Below, piece by piece: positions 17,839-26,397 of a stretch of DNA of 64,000 bases. The DNA is taken from the NCBI GenBank assembly GCA_035623255.1, contig DASPTU010000014.1, positions 42,790 through 106,789 on the forward strand, written 5' to 3'. Source of the DNA: JAFAGX01 sp035623255. Lineage in GTDB: Bacteria; Acidobacteriota; Terriglobia; Terriglobales; Acidobacteriaceae. The notes below the pieces were generated by a model that ran no database searches, was not told the origin of the DNA, and saw only the letters and a program-made list of their open reading frames with translations. Position numbers and translations under genes: made by a program. The first letter of the stretch is position 1, and every line of letters begins with the position of its first letter.

Positions 17839-20355
17839 TCACAGGCCCGCGACTTTGTTCTGGAGCTCGCGGGCAATCCACCCCGGGTCGCTATCAGGAG
17901 GAAACATGGCCGGGGCCCCAATCTTCACCCGAATCTGACCCGGCCAGGCAAACTTCTTCCCCGCTTTCTTTCTCTCGAATAGCCCGTCAATGCGCATGGG
18001 AACAATCGGCAGCCCCAGTCTGTTAGCTAACAACCCAATGCCCGAGCGAAACGGCCGGAGTGCCCCGTCGGTCGTGTGGCGGCCCTCGGGAAATACCAGA
18101 ACGTTGTATCCGCGGTCCACGCACTCGCCCGCGTATTGAAAACTCTCACGAAATCCCGCCTCGCGGGGCAAAGGAAAAAGATTGAGCAGAGCAACTCCCA
18201 GCACCCAGCGTATTCGATCATAAACTCGTCCAAACAAATGTCGAGTCGGCGGTGGAGTCCGCAGCATTTCGAGTGCTTCACCGCCGGTTGCAACCGCCAA
18301 CTTGTGACGGAAGCGCGCCGGCAAAGCGGTGAGCACGAAGCCAGGATCAATGTCTCCGATGTGATTACAAATCACGAGTATCGGACCCTGCTGGCCGCCC
18401 AGATTGTCGCGCCCTTCCACATAAGGCCAGCCCAGCAGGAACACGGCAGGCCGCAGTAAAAGATAATGCACGCAAAGCCGAAGCCATAGGGTCGGCCGGC
18501 GCAACCCCCAATTCGGGTAGTGAAAGTGCACCCTCGCGGGAACCTCTCCTTGAAGCATGCGCTCGAGATCGCCCACAGTTCGCGCGGCAGTAAAGGGCAT
18601 GTCTGTCAGGTCAATCTGATAGCGGTCCTCCAACGCGCTCAGCAGTTCCACGCGATCGAGGGAACTCAGGTTTAGATCCGTGTCCAGCTTCGCACTGCTG
18701 GAGAAACTCAATGGCGATCGCCCGGTCACGCGAGCAATCAATTGCGAAAGTGGGCTTGCCGTCTGGTCCCCGGCCACACTCGACCGAAGACGTGCGTCGA
18801 CAACTTTCTCAATCAGCTTTCTGCGAGGCTTCTGAGTTGCAGTCCTCGGAAAATCATCTTCGGGCCAGACGAACCATGAATTCATGCGCTGGTATTCCGC
18901 CAGAGATTCATTAGCGCGTTTTACGATCACTTCGGCGTCCTCCCCCCGTTTCAGCAGCAGGACCGCGCAGGGTTCGGCGTTTCCATCGCGGGCCAGCGCT
19001 ACCACGATGGCATCTTTCACCTCCGGTTGCCTCCTGAGTGCCACTTCTAGGTCCTCGGGATAGATGTTCATCCCCGCTGGAGTGACAATCACCTCTTTCT
19101 TGCGCCCTTTGAAATAGAGATTGCCTGTGGCGTCCAGTTCGCCGATATCACCGGTGCCATACCAACCATCGGGGTCGGCCAGCGGTTTTGGCTCATTCCC
19201 GTTCCAGTAGCCTGTAGCCACTCCGCCACCGCGTACCAGAATTTCTCCGTCAGCCGCGAGTTTGACCTCGCGTCCCTCCAGGACCTTGCCGATCGATCCT
19301 TTTCCCAAGCGGAAGGGGTGATTGACGCTGATGAGCGAGGTGGTTTCGGTCAAGCCGTATCCCTGGATGACCGCGTATCCGAGACGGTCCCAGAATTGTT
19401 CAGTGTCCCGATCAAGTGCAGCGCCGCCGCAGATAAACGCCCAGAACTTCCATCCCAATTGTCGGCGGATTCGGCGGAAAATCCACCAGCGATGCAAGAA
19501 GTGTTTGCCTTCCGCATCACCAAACGATTGCTGGAACTTTTGAAGCAAGCCTTGTTCTCCGAGATCACGCTCGACCTTCTCTTTGAGCGACTGCAGCACG
19601 CGAGGCACGGTAACCAGAACCGAAACCCTTTCGCGGCGCATCGTCGCCATCATCTCGGACGGCTTCAAACTGTCTTGAAACACGACTACGCCGCCCAAAA
19701 GCTGGGGCAGGAAGATTCCCAGAAACTGTCCGAACACATGGCTCAGCGGCAACAGGTTTAGAAAGCGAATCGGATGGACGAATCGTTCGTAGCTTAGATA
19801 CTTGCGGATTTCAATTTCCAGCGGTTCGATATTTGAAAGAACGTTTCCATGGGTGATCACGACTCCCTTGGGTTCCGCGGTTGTCCCCGAAGTAAAGACA
19901 ATTTCCAGAGGGTCATTGCGGGAAACTTCCGCCCCGACATAAAGTGATTTCGAATGGCGAGACAGGACTTCCGGCAAATCATTCAATAGAACTGTCGGGA
20001 CTGATGGCTGCAGATGTTCCTTCGAACAAACCAGCAGCTTGGCGCTGACCTGCTGGTGCACACGTAATGCGAATTCTGACGTGGCAACATCGTCGATGGG
20101 TACAACAACCACCCCGCACAGCGCGCAACCCAGGAATACAGCCACCCATTCGGCTGAATTCGGGGCCCAAATCAGGACACGTTCGCCTTTCGCGATACCA
20201 CGCAGTTCCAGCTCTCGCGCAAACTGGAATGCCGTCCTGACCACATCTCCGTACGACCATCGTACAGTTCGGTATCCCAGCCGCTGCAGGTATGCGGTTT
20301 CCCGCTCTCGCGAGAGAAAGTTAGGGATGTAGTCGAGCAGGGAACTGCGGTCCAT
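17839..20355 (-). CDS. Acyl-activating enzyme / carrier / acyltransferase fusion
   Basis: This encodes an 838-residue three-domain protein for lipid synthesis. Domain 1 (about 1-500) is an AMP-forming ligase: FTSGTTAEPKGVVITHG near 152-168, QGYGLTETTSLIS and GWYGTGDIGELDATGNLYFKGRKK. Domain 2 (about 515-600) is an acyl-carrier-like domain with the attachment Ser in LNLSSLDRVELLSALE near 563. Domain 3 (about 630-838) is a PlsC-type acyltransferase with NHIGDIDPG (HxxxxD) near 660 and VFPEGRHTTDG near 752. The likely reaction is activation of a free fatty acid, loading on the built-in carrier and transfer to a lysophospholipid, as in Aas but with a different domain order. TTG 20358 is the alternative start; ATG 20355 is preferred. 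Confidence 0.88.
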   Translation of the reverse strand: MDRSSLLDYIPNFLSRERETAYLQRLGYRTVRWSYGDVVRTAFQFARELELRGIAKGERVLIWAPNSAEWVAVFLGCALCGVVVVPIDDVATSEFALRVHQQVSAKLLVCSKEHLQPSVPTVLLNDLPEVLSRHSKSLYVGAEVSRNDPLEIVFTSGTTAEPKGVVITHGNVLSNIEPLEIEIRKYLSYERFVHPIRFLNLLPLSHVFGQFLGIFLPQLLGGVVVFQDSLKPSEMMATMRRERVSVLVTVPRVLQSLKEKVERDLGEQGLLQKFQQSFGDAEGKHFLHRWWIFRRIRRQLGWKFWAFICGGAALDRDTEQFWDRLGYAVIQGYGLTETTSLISVNHPFRLGKGSIGKVLEGREVKLAADGEILVRGGGVATGYWNGNEPKPLADPDGWYGTGDIGELDATGNLYFKGRKKEVIVTPAGMNIYPEDLEVALRRQPEVKDAIVVALARDGNAEPCAVLLLKRGEDAEVIVKRANESLAEYQRMNSWFVWPEDDFPRTATQKPRRKLIEKVVDARLRSSVAGDQTASPLSQLIARVTGRSPLSFSSSAKLDTDLNLSSLDRVELLSALEDRYQIDLTDMPFTAARTVGDLERMLQGEVPARVHFHYPNWGLRRPTLWLRLCVHYLLLRPAVFLLGWPYVEGRDNLGGQQGPILVICNHIGDIDPGFVLTALPARFRHKLAVATGGEALEMLRTPPPTRHLFGRVYDRIRWVLGVALLNLFPLPREAGFRESFQYAGECVDRGYNVLVFPEGRHTTDGALRPFRSGIGLLANRLGLPIVPMRIDGLFERKKAGKKFAWPGQIRVKIGAPAMFPPDSDPGWIARELQNKVAGL

Positions 20356-20398
20356 CAAGGAAAGGGTAGCGCATTCCGGCGTGCCGTACCTTCCTGGG

Positions 20399-20965
20399 CT
20401 ATTCCCGCCCTACCCCCAGCGCATCGGCCACACGATTGATGTAGTTGAACCATGAGGCGATCAGCGTGATTTGCAGGATGGCCTTGTCGTCAAATCCGGC
20501 GCTCCGCAGCTGCTTGTGATCATCCTTGCTGACCTGAGTGGCATCCTTCGTGAGCTTTACTACGTAGTCGACCATCACACGTTCCTGATCGGTGATTGGA
20601 GCTGTCGTGTAGTCTCGCTTCAGCGCGTCGATCAGTTCCTGGCTTAGGGTCACGCGACGCAGAAACTCTGCGTGGGAATCGATTCAATACACACATCGGT
20701 TTGTGACCGAAACCATGGTCGCGATCATCTCGTGCTGACGGCGGCCGAGCGGCAATTCAGGCGCCATCAACACGCCGAAGGTCGCGAAGGCGTGATACAA
20801 AGCTTCCGGGATCAGGCTATGAGACGCAACAATTTGCGATCCGCCGCTGTCATCCGCGTGCACCGGCGTAGCGTACTCGACGGGATAAAGATTCTTCTGT
20901 CCTTCTATCGCCTTACGTAGCTTTTCGTTTGCAGGGTCAGGTGCGACCGTCCGAATCCACGTCAT
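20399..20965 (-). CDS. AhpD-like peroxidase-related selenoprotein (TGA-encoded Sec)
   Basis: This is a single 188-residue frame interrupted only by TGA at 20684-20686. Upstream it encodes a complete N-terminal half ending GRRQHEMIATMVSVTNRCVY; the same frame continues after TGA with IDSHAEFLRRVTLSQEL and closes ITLIASWFNYINRVADALGV, the standard end of uncharacterised peroxidase-related enzymes in the carboxymuconolactone decarboxylase/AhpD family. The TGA falls exactly on the second residue of the family redox pair: C91-V-Y-U94-I-D-S-H98, matching CxxCxxxH. A SECIS-like hairpin follows. AAAGG precedes the ATG at 20965. It probably reduces peroxides with a thiol/selenol pair. The acyl-ligase gene starts 43 bp downstream. 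Confidence 0.85.
20657..20673 (-). promoter_or_regulatory. Candidate bacterial SECIS hairpin
   Basis: On the minus strand, just after the TGA, the sequence ACGCAGA-GTT-TCTGCGT forms a perfect 7-bp stem with a three-base loop. The loop starts 17 nt after the TGA and its first base is G. Known bacterial SECIS elements sit inside the coding region, directly downstream of the Sec codon, with the apical loop roughly 16-37 nt away and a G among the first loop bases; this fits. The hairpin also lies in codons that encode conserved family residues (HAEFLRR). Confidence 0.7.
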
Positions 20966-21479
20966 GAAAATGGTTGCCTTTCGCGGGAGATTCTGTGCAA
21001 TTTGTGCTGAGTAAAGTACAGGGTTGTTAGTTCTTGTGCCAATACCCGAATTCCACTACTCGGGTTGAATGGCAGTTTGGTTCCTTGGTTCCCGAATTCC
21101 CGCGCGGAGGATAGCTCGATGAGCATCGTTGTATGGAAAGTTCTGCGCAGGTTACCCAAACCGGCGGTACTTCTGTTGTCACTGTTTCTCCTGACCGCCA
21201 TGGCGCGTGCCTAAGCTTCTCACCCGCAGCCACAATCTTGCATTCCTTTCGAGCCCGTGTTTCCTGCATCAGCATTATTCGATCTTGAGCCAAAAACCCA
21301 CGGCCAACTGGTCGGCAGTGGCTCAGTTAAGCCGCTACCATCTGCGAACTTGACTTTGTCCTCGCCGCTAATGGAGAATTTTGCCCCTGGGGTGCGGGCG
21401 CCCAGGTCTTCCTTTAATAGGGTCACGGTCTTCTATCTCCCGAACTATACGCATACTCTCTTCACCAAGGAGGCTTCAT
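20966..21479. other. 514-bp divergent intergenic region
   Basis: This lies between the selenoprotein gene (leftward) and the methyltransferase (rightward). It holds one well-initiated mini-frame with a signal peptide at 21119-21214 and an open frame continuing beyond its stop to 21487. Otherwise I see no RNA gene, repeat or long coding frame with protein-like composition on either strand. Promoters for both flanking genes must lie here, but I could not pick convincing -35/-10 pairs. Confidence 0.5.
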
Positions 21480-21487
21480 ATGAGTAA
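21119..21487 (+). pseudogene. Signal-peptide ORF stopped by TAA, open frame continues
   Basis: ATG 21119 has a strong ribosome site (GGAGG, 21106-21110, eight bases before). It encodes 31 residues, MSIVVWKVLRRLPKPAVLLL followed by SLFLLTAMARA, which is a complete Sec signal peptide, and then meets TAA at 21212-21214 exactly at the expected cleavage site. The same frame then stays open for 90 codons (ASHPQPQSC... to 21487), overlapping the methyltransferase start. This looks like an exported small protein killed by one ochre codon, or a stand-alone 31-residue membrane peptide or leader whose stop controls the next gene. The downstream part matches nothing I know. Confidence 0.4.
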
Positions 21488-22553
21488 GGCTCAGACCCCC
21501 GCGCTCGATATGGACAAACTCAATGAGTTCATTGGCCGATTTGTCACCGATCTTGGTGCCGCCGTCCACACTGGCATGGTGGTGATTGGCGAGAAGCTTG
21601 GACTCTACAAAGCGCTTGCCACTGGCCCGATGACTTCCGCTGAATTAGCCGCCAGGACGCAGACCGATGAGCGCTATCTGCGCGAATGGCTGGCTTCGCA
21701 GGCGGCCGGTGGCTACATCACTTACGATGAAAAGACGCACAAATTCAGCCTGAGCGAAGAGCAGGCCTTCGCGCTGGCAAAAGAGGACAGCCCGGCCTAT
21801 TTACCGGGTGCGTTCGAGCTGGCATTGGGATCGCTCGCGGCGGTGCCGCGGATTGCAGACTCTTTCCGCAGCGGCGCAGGAATGGGTTGGCATGAGCACG
21901 ACGACGGCGTTTTTCATGGATGCGAGAAGTTCTTTCGCCCCGGGTACGCCGCCAATCTCGTAAGCTCATGGATTCCCGCATTGCACGATGTGAAGGAGAA
22001 GCTCGAGGCGGGCGCGCGGGTAGCAGACGTCGGCTGCGGCAAAGGCGCTTCAACTCTGCTGATGGCGAAAGCCTTCCCCAACTCGAAGTTTTTTGGATTC
22101 GACTATCACGACAAGTCAGTTGAAGCCGCCAGAGAATCCTCCCGGCGCGAAGGTGTTGCCGAGCGCGTAACCTTCGAGGTCTCAAAAGCAAAAGAGTATC
22201 CCGGCAAAGACTACGATTTTGTCGCTGTCTTCGATTGCTTGCACGACATGGGCGATCCGGTTGGTGCCGCTGCCCACGTGCGCCAATCTTTGGCAAACGA
22301 TGGCACGTGGATGATCGTCGAACCGTTTGCAAACGATCAGCTCAAGGACAACCTTAATCCCGTCGGCCGGGTCTACTACTCGTTTTCGACGCTGTTGTGT
22401 ACCCCATGTTCGCGATCCCAGGAGGTCGGGCTTTGCCTTGGCGCCCAGGCAGGTGAGACCCGTATTCGGGACGTGGTGACCTCGGCAGGTTTCAGCCGTT
22501 TCCGGAGGGCCACGGAAACGCCCTTTAATATTGTTTACGAAGCTCGGCCCTAG
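21480..22553 (+). CDS. SAM-dependent methyltransferase with N-terminal winged helix (Rv2258c-like)
   Basis: This encodes a 357-residue protein starting at ATG 21480 with AAGGAGG about six bases ahead. Residues about 20-95 form the winged-helix dimerisation domain typical of this group (GEKLGLYKAL, AARTQTDERYLREWLASQAAGGYI). The methyltransferase domain has motif I VADVGCGKGASTLLMAKAFP near 179-198, FFGFDYHDKSVEAAR and DFVAVFDCLHDMGDP. The substrate is not identifiable. The C-terminal part has a Cys trio in STLLCTPCSRSQEVGLCLG, conserved in close relatives as far as I recall. It stands alone on the plus strand, divergent from the selenoprotein gene. Confidence 0.88.
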   Translation: MSKAQTPALDMDKLNEFIGRFVTDLGAAVHTGMVVIGEKLGLYKALATGPMTSAELAARTQTDERYLREWLASQAAGGYITYDEKTHKFSLSEEQAFALAKEDSPAYLPGAFELALGSLAAVPRIADSFRSGAGMGWHEHDDGVFHGCEKFFRPGYAANLVSSWIPALHDVKEKLEAGARVADVGCGKGASTLLMAKAFPNSKFFGFDYHDKSVEAARESSRREGVAERVTFEVSKAKEYPGKDYDFVAVFDCLHDMGDPVGAAAHVRQSLANDGTWMIVEPFANDQLKDNLNPVGRVYYSFSTLLCTPCSRSQEVGLCLGAQAGETRIRDVVTSAGFSRFRRATETPFNIVYEARP

Positions 22554-22821
22554 TGAACGGCGGCATTCGCCACTAACTCTCGCCTCAAAAGCCGCAGATG
22601 CGAGCGTTTGTCTCCGATTTCCATGGTAACCCGGTCGTACACTCCCTTCCGGTAACCGTTGGTAACCATACGATTTTGCTTACCCAGCCGTACAATGACC
22701 CTTGTCCGAAAGACCATCTCCTGATGTCCGGCGAAACGCCGATGGAGTGGTCAATAGTCTGCGAATTCTCCCGGTCGGAAGGGTTCTCGGGCACGCAATA
22801 AGGGCTGGAGTCCGCAATCCT
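22554..22821. other. 268-bp intergenic region with three GGTAACC sites
   Basis: The 7-mer GGTAACC occurs at 22625-22631, 22651-22657 and 22661-22667, all in the same orientation and nearly palindromic (GGTNACC). Such a cluster ahead of the large TPR gene could be a protein-binding site. The in-frame upward extension of the TPR gene (to TTG 22702) does not look coding. Confidence 0.35.
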
Positions 22822-25800
22822 ATGGCTTTTGGTTTTGGCTTCAATAAACAAAAGGTTCTCAACGCTGCCGAGAAGTTCGTGCAGCAGGGCAAGCTGCCGA
22901 ATGCCATTACCGAGTACGAAAAAATCCTCAAAGCCGATCCCAAAGACCTGACGGTGATGAACACCGTCGGCGATCTTTACGCGCGCGTCGGCAACAATGA
23001 CAAGGCCGTGGACTGCTTCAAGAGCGTCGGCGACGCTTATGCCTCCCAGGGTTTCACTGTCAAAGCCATCGCCATGTACAAGAAGCTGAGCAAGCTGAAG
23101 TCCTCCCTGGAGAGCGTTCTTCGGCTGGCTGAGCTTTACACCCAGCAAGGCTTGTTCAACGACGCCAGGGCCCAGTACTTACAGGTCGCGGAAGAGTTTT
23201 TGCGCGAAGGGCAATTGGAACAGGCAGTACGCATTTTCCAGAAGACTCTGGAAATGGATCCCGAAAATGTGGCCATGCGCACCCGGCTGGCTGAGGTCTA
23301 CGTTCGGCTGAACAAAAAGACCGAAGCATGGCAGATCTTCTCGGCTGCGGCTGAGACCTTGCGTGCCAAGGGACAGCTTGAGGCTGCCGAAGAGATTCTG
23401 CAGCGCATGCTGAAGCTGGATCCAAACAGCAGTTACGCCTTGTTAATGCGAGGGCGCACCGCATTCGACGCCGGTGACATGACAGGGGCAATCAGCCATT
23501 TGGAAAAGGTTGCTGATCTGGATAGCAACCCGGATGGGCTGCGGGCGTTAATGCAGGCTTACCTGCAATCGGATCGCGTCTCGGACGCTGGAGCTTTGGC
23601 TACCAAGCTTCTCACGGTTCACAACGATGTCGCCGCCGTTCTCAATTACGCTGATGCACTGATCTCGGCAGGACATTTCGAAGAGGCGATACAGGTCTAC
23701 GAACAGCATTGTGAGCGGCTGCTGGCGGCGGATTCGGGCAAGGTTCTCCAAACCCTGCATTCGTTGATCGGTCACGTTCGCGACAACACCGCTGCACTGG
23801 AACAGCTCCTCGGCATCCTGCAGAAAGCGGGAGACACGACCCACGTCAGCGAGATTTACGAGCTCCTGGCGCATGCATTCGTTCAATCCGGTGAGCTGCA
23901 AAAGGCGCGCGACTACTACCTGAAACTGACTCAGCTCGAGCCTGAAAACCAAATCCACGCGCGCAATTATCAACAAGTTCTGGGCAAACTGGGAACTTCC
24001 TCGGGTGCCCACCTGATCACGGCCGAAGAGGGCGCAATTCTGGTCGACGAACTGGAAGCCACGGCGCCTTTCATCGACCAACGCTACAGCGATGATGTCG
24101 CCCTGTCGATCCGTGCTGCCCTGACAGACGCCGAGCTTTTCATCTCCTACAACATGCCGGCGAAAGCCTTGGCTCCACTGCTCACTGCGCTGCCGCAGGC
24201 GCCGCGCGACCTGCGCATGAATCAAAAGCTCGCCGCCCTGCATACTCGGGCGGGCCGGTTCACCGAGGCCGCGGTTTGTTGCCGCACGCTGGAAGGCATT
24301 TATCACGAAGCAGGATATCCGGACGAGGCCACCCGCTACGGAGACCTGGCGGTGAAATATGAAGCGCGTGCCGGGGCGACACCGGTCGCGGCCCCACCAG
24401 CGCCTGCAGCAATGCCCCAAATTCCGGTCGCTGTTCCTGAAGCGGTGGTGGAGGAGATTTCTGAGCAGCCGGTGTCTGAGTTCCCCACTACCGCAACCCC
24501 GACCCCCGAAGCGCCGGTCGAGCAAGCAACTGCGGAACAAGTTGCGGAATTCGCGGTTCATGCTGAGCCAGCCGCCCCCGCAGAGGAAGAAATCGACATT
24601 TCCGCGGAGTGGGAAGGTGCAATTGCGAATGAGCCGGCTTCGACCGGGTCCCCGGAAGCGGCGGAAGCCGAACCTGTTGCCCACGCAGCTGAAGACAACG
24701 AGGCTGCAGTCATCGAAACTATCGAGGAAATCCGGTTCTATCTGGCAAATGGGATGACCGAGGAAGCCCAGGCAGGTTTCCGGAAACTGAGGCGCCTGCA
24801 GCCAGAAGCTTCCCAGCTGGAGGCCATAAAGAACGACATTGAAACCGCCATGACCAAGGCCCCGTCGGCCGAACCGGTCGAGGCGATCGCAGTAGACGAA
24901 GTGCCAGAAGCTGAGGTTGAGATACCCCAGGCGGAAGTCGAAGCTGAACCTGCTACCGCGCAAGACGCCAATGCGATTGGAGCCATGGTCTCAGACATAG
25001 AGTCCTCTCTGGGCGAAGGGTTCCTGCCTCAGACGACTGCCCATGAAGCTGCTCCTCCTGTAACAGAGCCCGAAGTTCAGCCCGAAGCCGTTTCTCCATC
25101 TGGCAGCACGCTGAATGAGTTTGTTTCCGATCTGGAAGCTTCCTTGGGTGACAGCTTCCTGGCGGAAGCTCCGGTTGCCAATACGAACTCGGAAACATCC
25201 CCTGTGGCGGCTCAAGCCGAACCGGTGGCTGCAGCTTCGGCCCCCGCGGCCATGGCCGCTTCTGCGGCTCAGGGTGGTGCGGTTATGCAATCAGCCGCCG
25301 CGGCTCCGGGCTTCACGTATCAGCCGACCCCGATTCGTCCGCTGGCTCCTGCCGACGCTCCCACGGTTTCCGCTCCCTTGGATGCCGGTGCGCGTGTCGA
25401 TCTAGCCGGCATGTTCGGCGACCTGAAACAGGAACTCGAAGAAGATTCCTCCGCCCAGGATGAGGATCCGGAAACGCATTACAACCTTGGAGTTGCTTTC
25501 CGCGAGATGGGCCTGCTCGATGAAGCCATTGCCGAACTACAAAAGGTTTGTCAGGCGGCTGATCGGGGACAAGCCGTACCCCAGATTATGCAGACCTACA
25601 CCTGGCTGGCCCAATGCTTCCTGGACAAGGGCGTACCTGAAGCTGCAATCCGCTGGTACGACAAGGCGCTCAAACTACCCAACCTTGATTTGGACACCCG
25701 CACCGCTCTGCATTACGAACTGGCTGGTTCCTTTGAGGCCGCCGGTAACAAAAGTGATGCCCTCCACCACTTCATGGAAGTCTATGGCAGCAACATCGAC

Positions 25801-25842
25801 TATCGCGATGTTGCCGAGCGCGTCAAGGCCCTGAAGTCGTAA
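22822..25842 (+). CDS. Large TPR protein with Ala/Glu/Pro-rich middle
   Basis: This encodes a 1,006-residue cytoplasmic protein. From ATG 22822 it begins MAFGFGFNKQKVLNAAEKFV; there is no signal peptide. TPR units fill about residues 10-510 (for example GKLPNAITEYEKILKADPKD, GQLEQAVRIFQKTLEMDPEN). A low-complexity Ala/Glu/Pro region spans about 515-850, and TPRs resume from about 870 (DPETHYNLGVAFREMGLLDE). A short motif is repeated in the middle: SDIESSLGEGFL and SDLEASLGDSFL. The architecture suggests a scaffold for a large assembly. GGAG lies 11 bases upstream of the ATG. The next gene starts 89 bp later. Confidence 0.82.
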   Translation: MAFGFGFNKQKVLNAAEKFVQQGKLPNAITEYEKILKADPKDLTVMNTVGDLYARVGNNDKAVDCFKSVGDAYASQGFTVKAIAMYKKLSKLKSSLESVLRLAELYTQQGLFNDARAQYLQVAEEFLREGQLEQAVRIFQKTLEMDPENVAMRTRLAEVYVRLNKKTEAWQIFSAAAETLRAKGQLEAAEEILQRMLKLDPNSSYALLMRGRTAFDAGDMTGAISHLEKVADLDSNPDGLRALMQAYLQSDRVSDAGALATKLLTVHNDVAAVLNYADALISAGHFEEAIQVYEQHCERLLAADSGKVLQTLHSLIGHVRDNTAALEQLLGILQKAGDTTHVSEIYELLAHAFVQSGELQKARDYYLKLTQLEPENQIHARNYQQVLGKLGTSSGAHLITAEEGAILVDELEATAPFIDQRYSDDVALSIRAALTDAELFISYNMPAKALAPLLTALPQAPRDLRMNQKLAALHTRAGRFTEAAVCCRTLEGIYHEAGYPDEATRYGDLAVKYEARAGATPVAAPPAPAAMPQIPVAVPEAVVEEISEQPVSEFPTTATPTPEAPVEQATAEQVAEFAVHAEPAAPAEEEIDISAEWEGAIANEPASTGSPEAAEAEPVAHAAEDNEAAVIETIEEIRFYLANGMTEEAQAGFRKLRRLQPEASQLEAIKNDIETAMTKAPSAEPVEAIAVDEVPEAEVEIPQAEVEAEPATAQDANAIGAMVSDIESSLGEGFLPQTTAHEAAPPVTEPEVQPEAVSPSGSTLNEFVSDLEASLGDSFLAEAPVANTNSETSPVAAQAEPVAAASAPAAMAASAAQGGAVMQSAAAAPGFTYQPTPIRPLAPADAPTVSAPLDAGARVDLAGMFGDLKQELEEDSSAQDEDPETHYNLGVAFREMGLLDEAIAELQKVCQAADRGQAVPQIMQTYTWLAQCFLDKGVPEAAIRWYDKALKLPNLDLDTRTALHYELAGSFEAAGNKSDALHHFMEVYGSNIDYRDVAERVKALKS

Positions 25843-25931
25843 AATGCTTGGATGGCTGCGGGGTTTGTGCTCAGCAAGACTATTGCTCATGGGATCCAGT
25901 GTGCGCAGCATAGCTTGTCCGGGAGCACACT

Positions 25932-26306
25932 TTGACAGATTCCCACAACAGAGCTTCAGGTACACTCGGAACCGGCTCCCCCTTGTCCGACTCAACCTCA
26001 TCTCCCACGGCCTTATTGCAAACGCCGGCTGAAAATGCAGGATCGGCCTACTCTCGATTCGATCTCTGGCTACATCGTCTTACCGTCTTGCTGTTCGTGT
26101 TCGTCTGTGCCGTCGTGGGTGTGCTCCTGGTGATTCTTCCCTGGAGACCGGAATGGACTGATAATCGGCTTCTCCTGGCCTACCCCGGTTTGCGCAGCTT
26201 TGTTACACGTGGATTCGTTCGCGGGGTCTGCAGCGGGTTGGGAGTGCTTGATATCTGGATAGGGTTCTGGGAAGCCCTTCACTATCACGAAGGAACCCAG
26301 AGGTGA
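25932..26306 (+). CDS. Small two-helix membrane protein
   Basis: This encodes a 124-residue protein starting at TTG 25932 with GGGAG about ten bases before. The first 45 residues are Ser/Thr/Pro-rich and probably disordered. A membrane helix at about 51-71 (LTVLLFVFVCAVVGVLLVILP) is followed by a short loop (WRPEWTDNRLLLAYPGL) and a second, weaker hydrophobic segment with GLGVLDIWIGFWEALHYHEG. I have seen similar short membrane proteins in acidobacterial genomes without assigned function. It lies between the TPR scaffold and the LOG gene on the same strand. Confidence 0.6.
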   Translation: MTDSHNRASGTLGTGSPLSDSTSSPTALLQTPAENAGSAYSRFDLWLHRLTVLLFVFVCAVVGVLLVILPWRPEWTDNRLLLAYPGLRSFVTRGFVRGVCSGLGVLDIWIGFWEALHYHEGTQR

Positions 26307-26345
26307 TTTGTAAACAGCACTTTTGTAGTCAGTAGCCCGGATTCA

Positions 26346-26366
26346 GTAGTCAGTCTTGGCTGACTC
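26346..26366 (+). repeat. Short hairpin between two genes
   Basis: AGTCAG (26348-26353) and CTGACT (26360-26365) form a 6-bp stem with a six-base loop, within a stretch of repeated AGTAGTCAGT-type words (from 26329). There is no T-run, so termination is doubtful. Confidence 0.3.
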
Positions 26367-26397
26367 CTGGCTGCTATTTCAGTGAGTATTCGACAGC

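Noticed and set aside
20399..20653. Separate 84-residue gene starting at GTG 20653
   Set aside because: It is in the same frame as the upstream half, has no ribosome site, and lacks the N-terminal half of a known domain. It is the C-terminal part of the TGA-containing gene.
23548..24963. Long antisense frame inside the large TPR gene
   Set aside because: It is a shadow of GC-rich coding sequence; its translation lacks any domain and the sense frame is clearly the gene.
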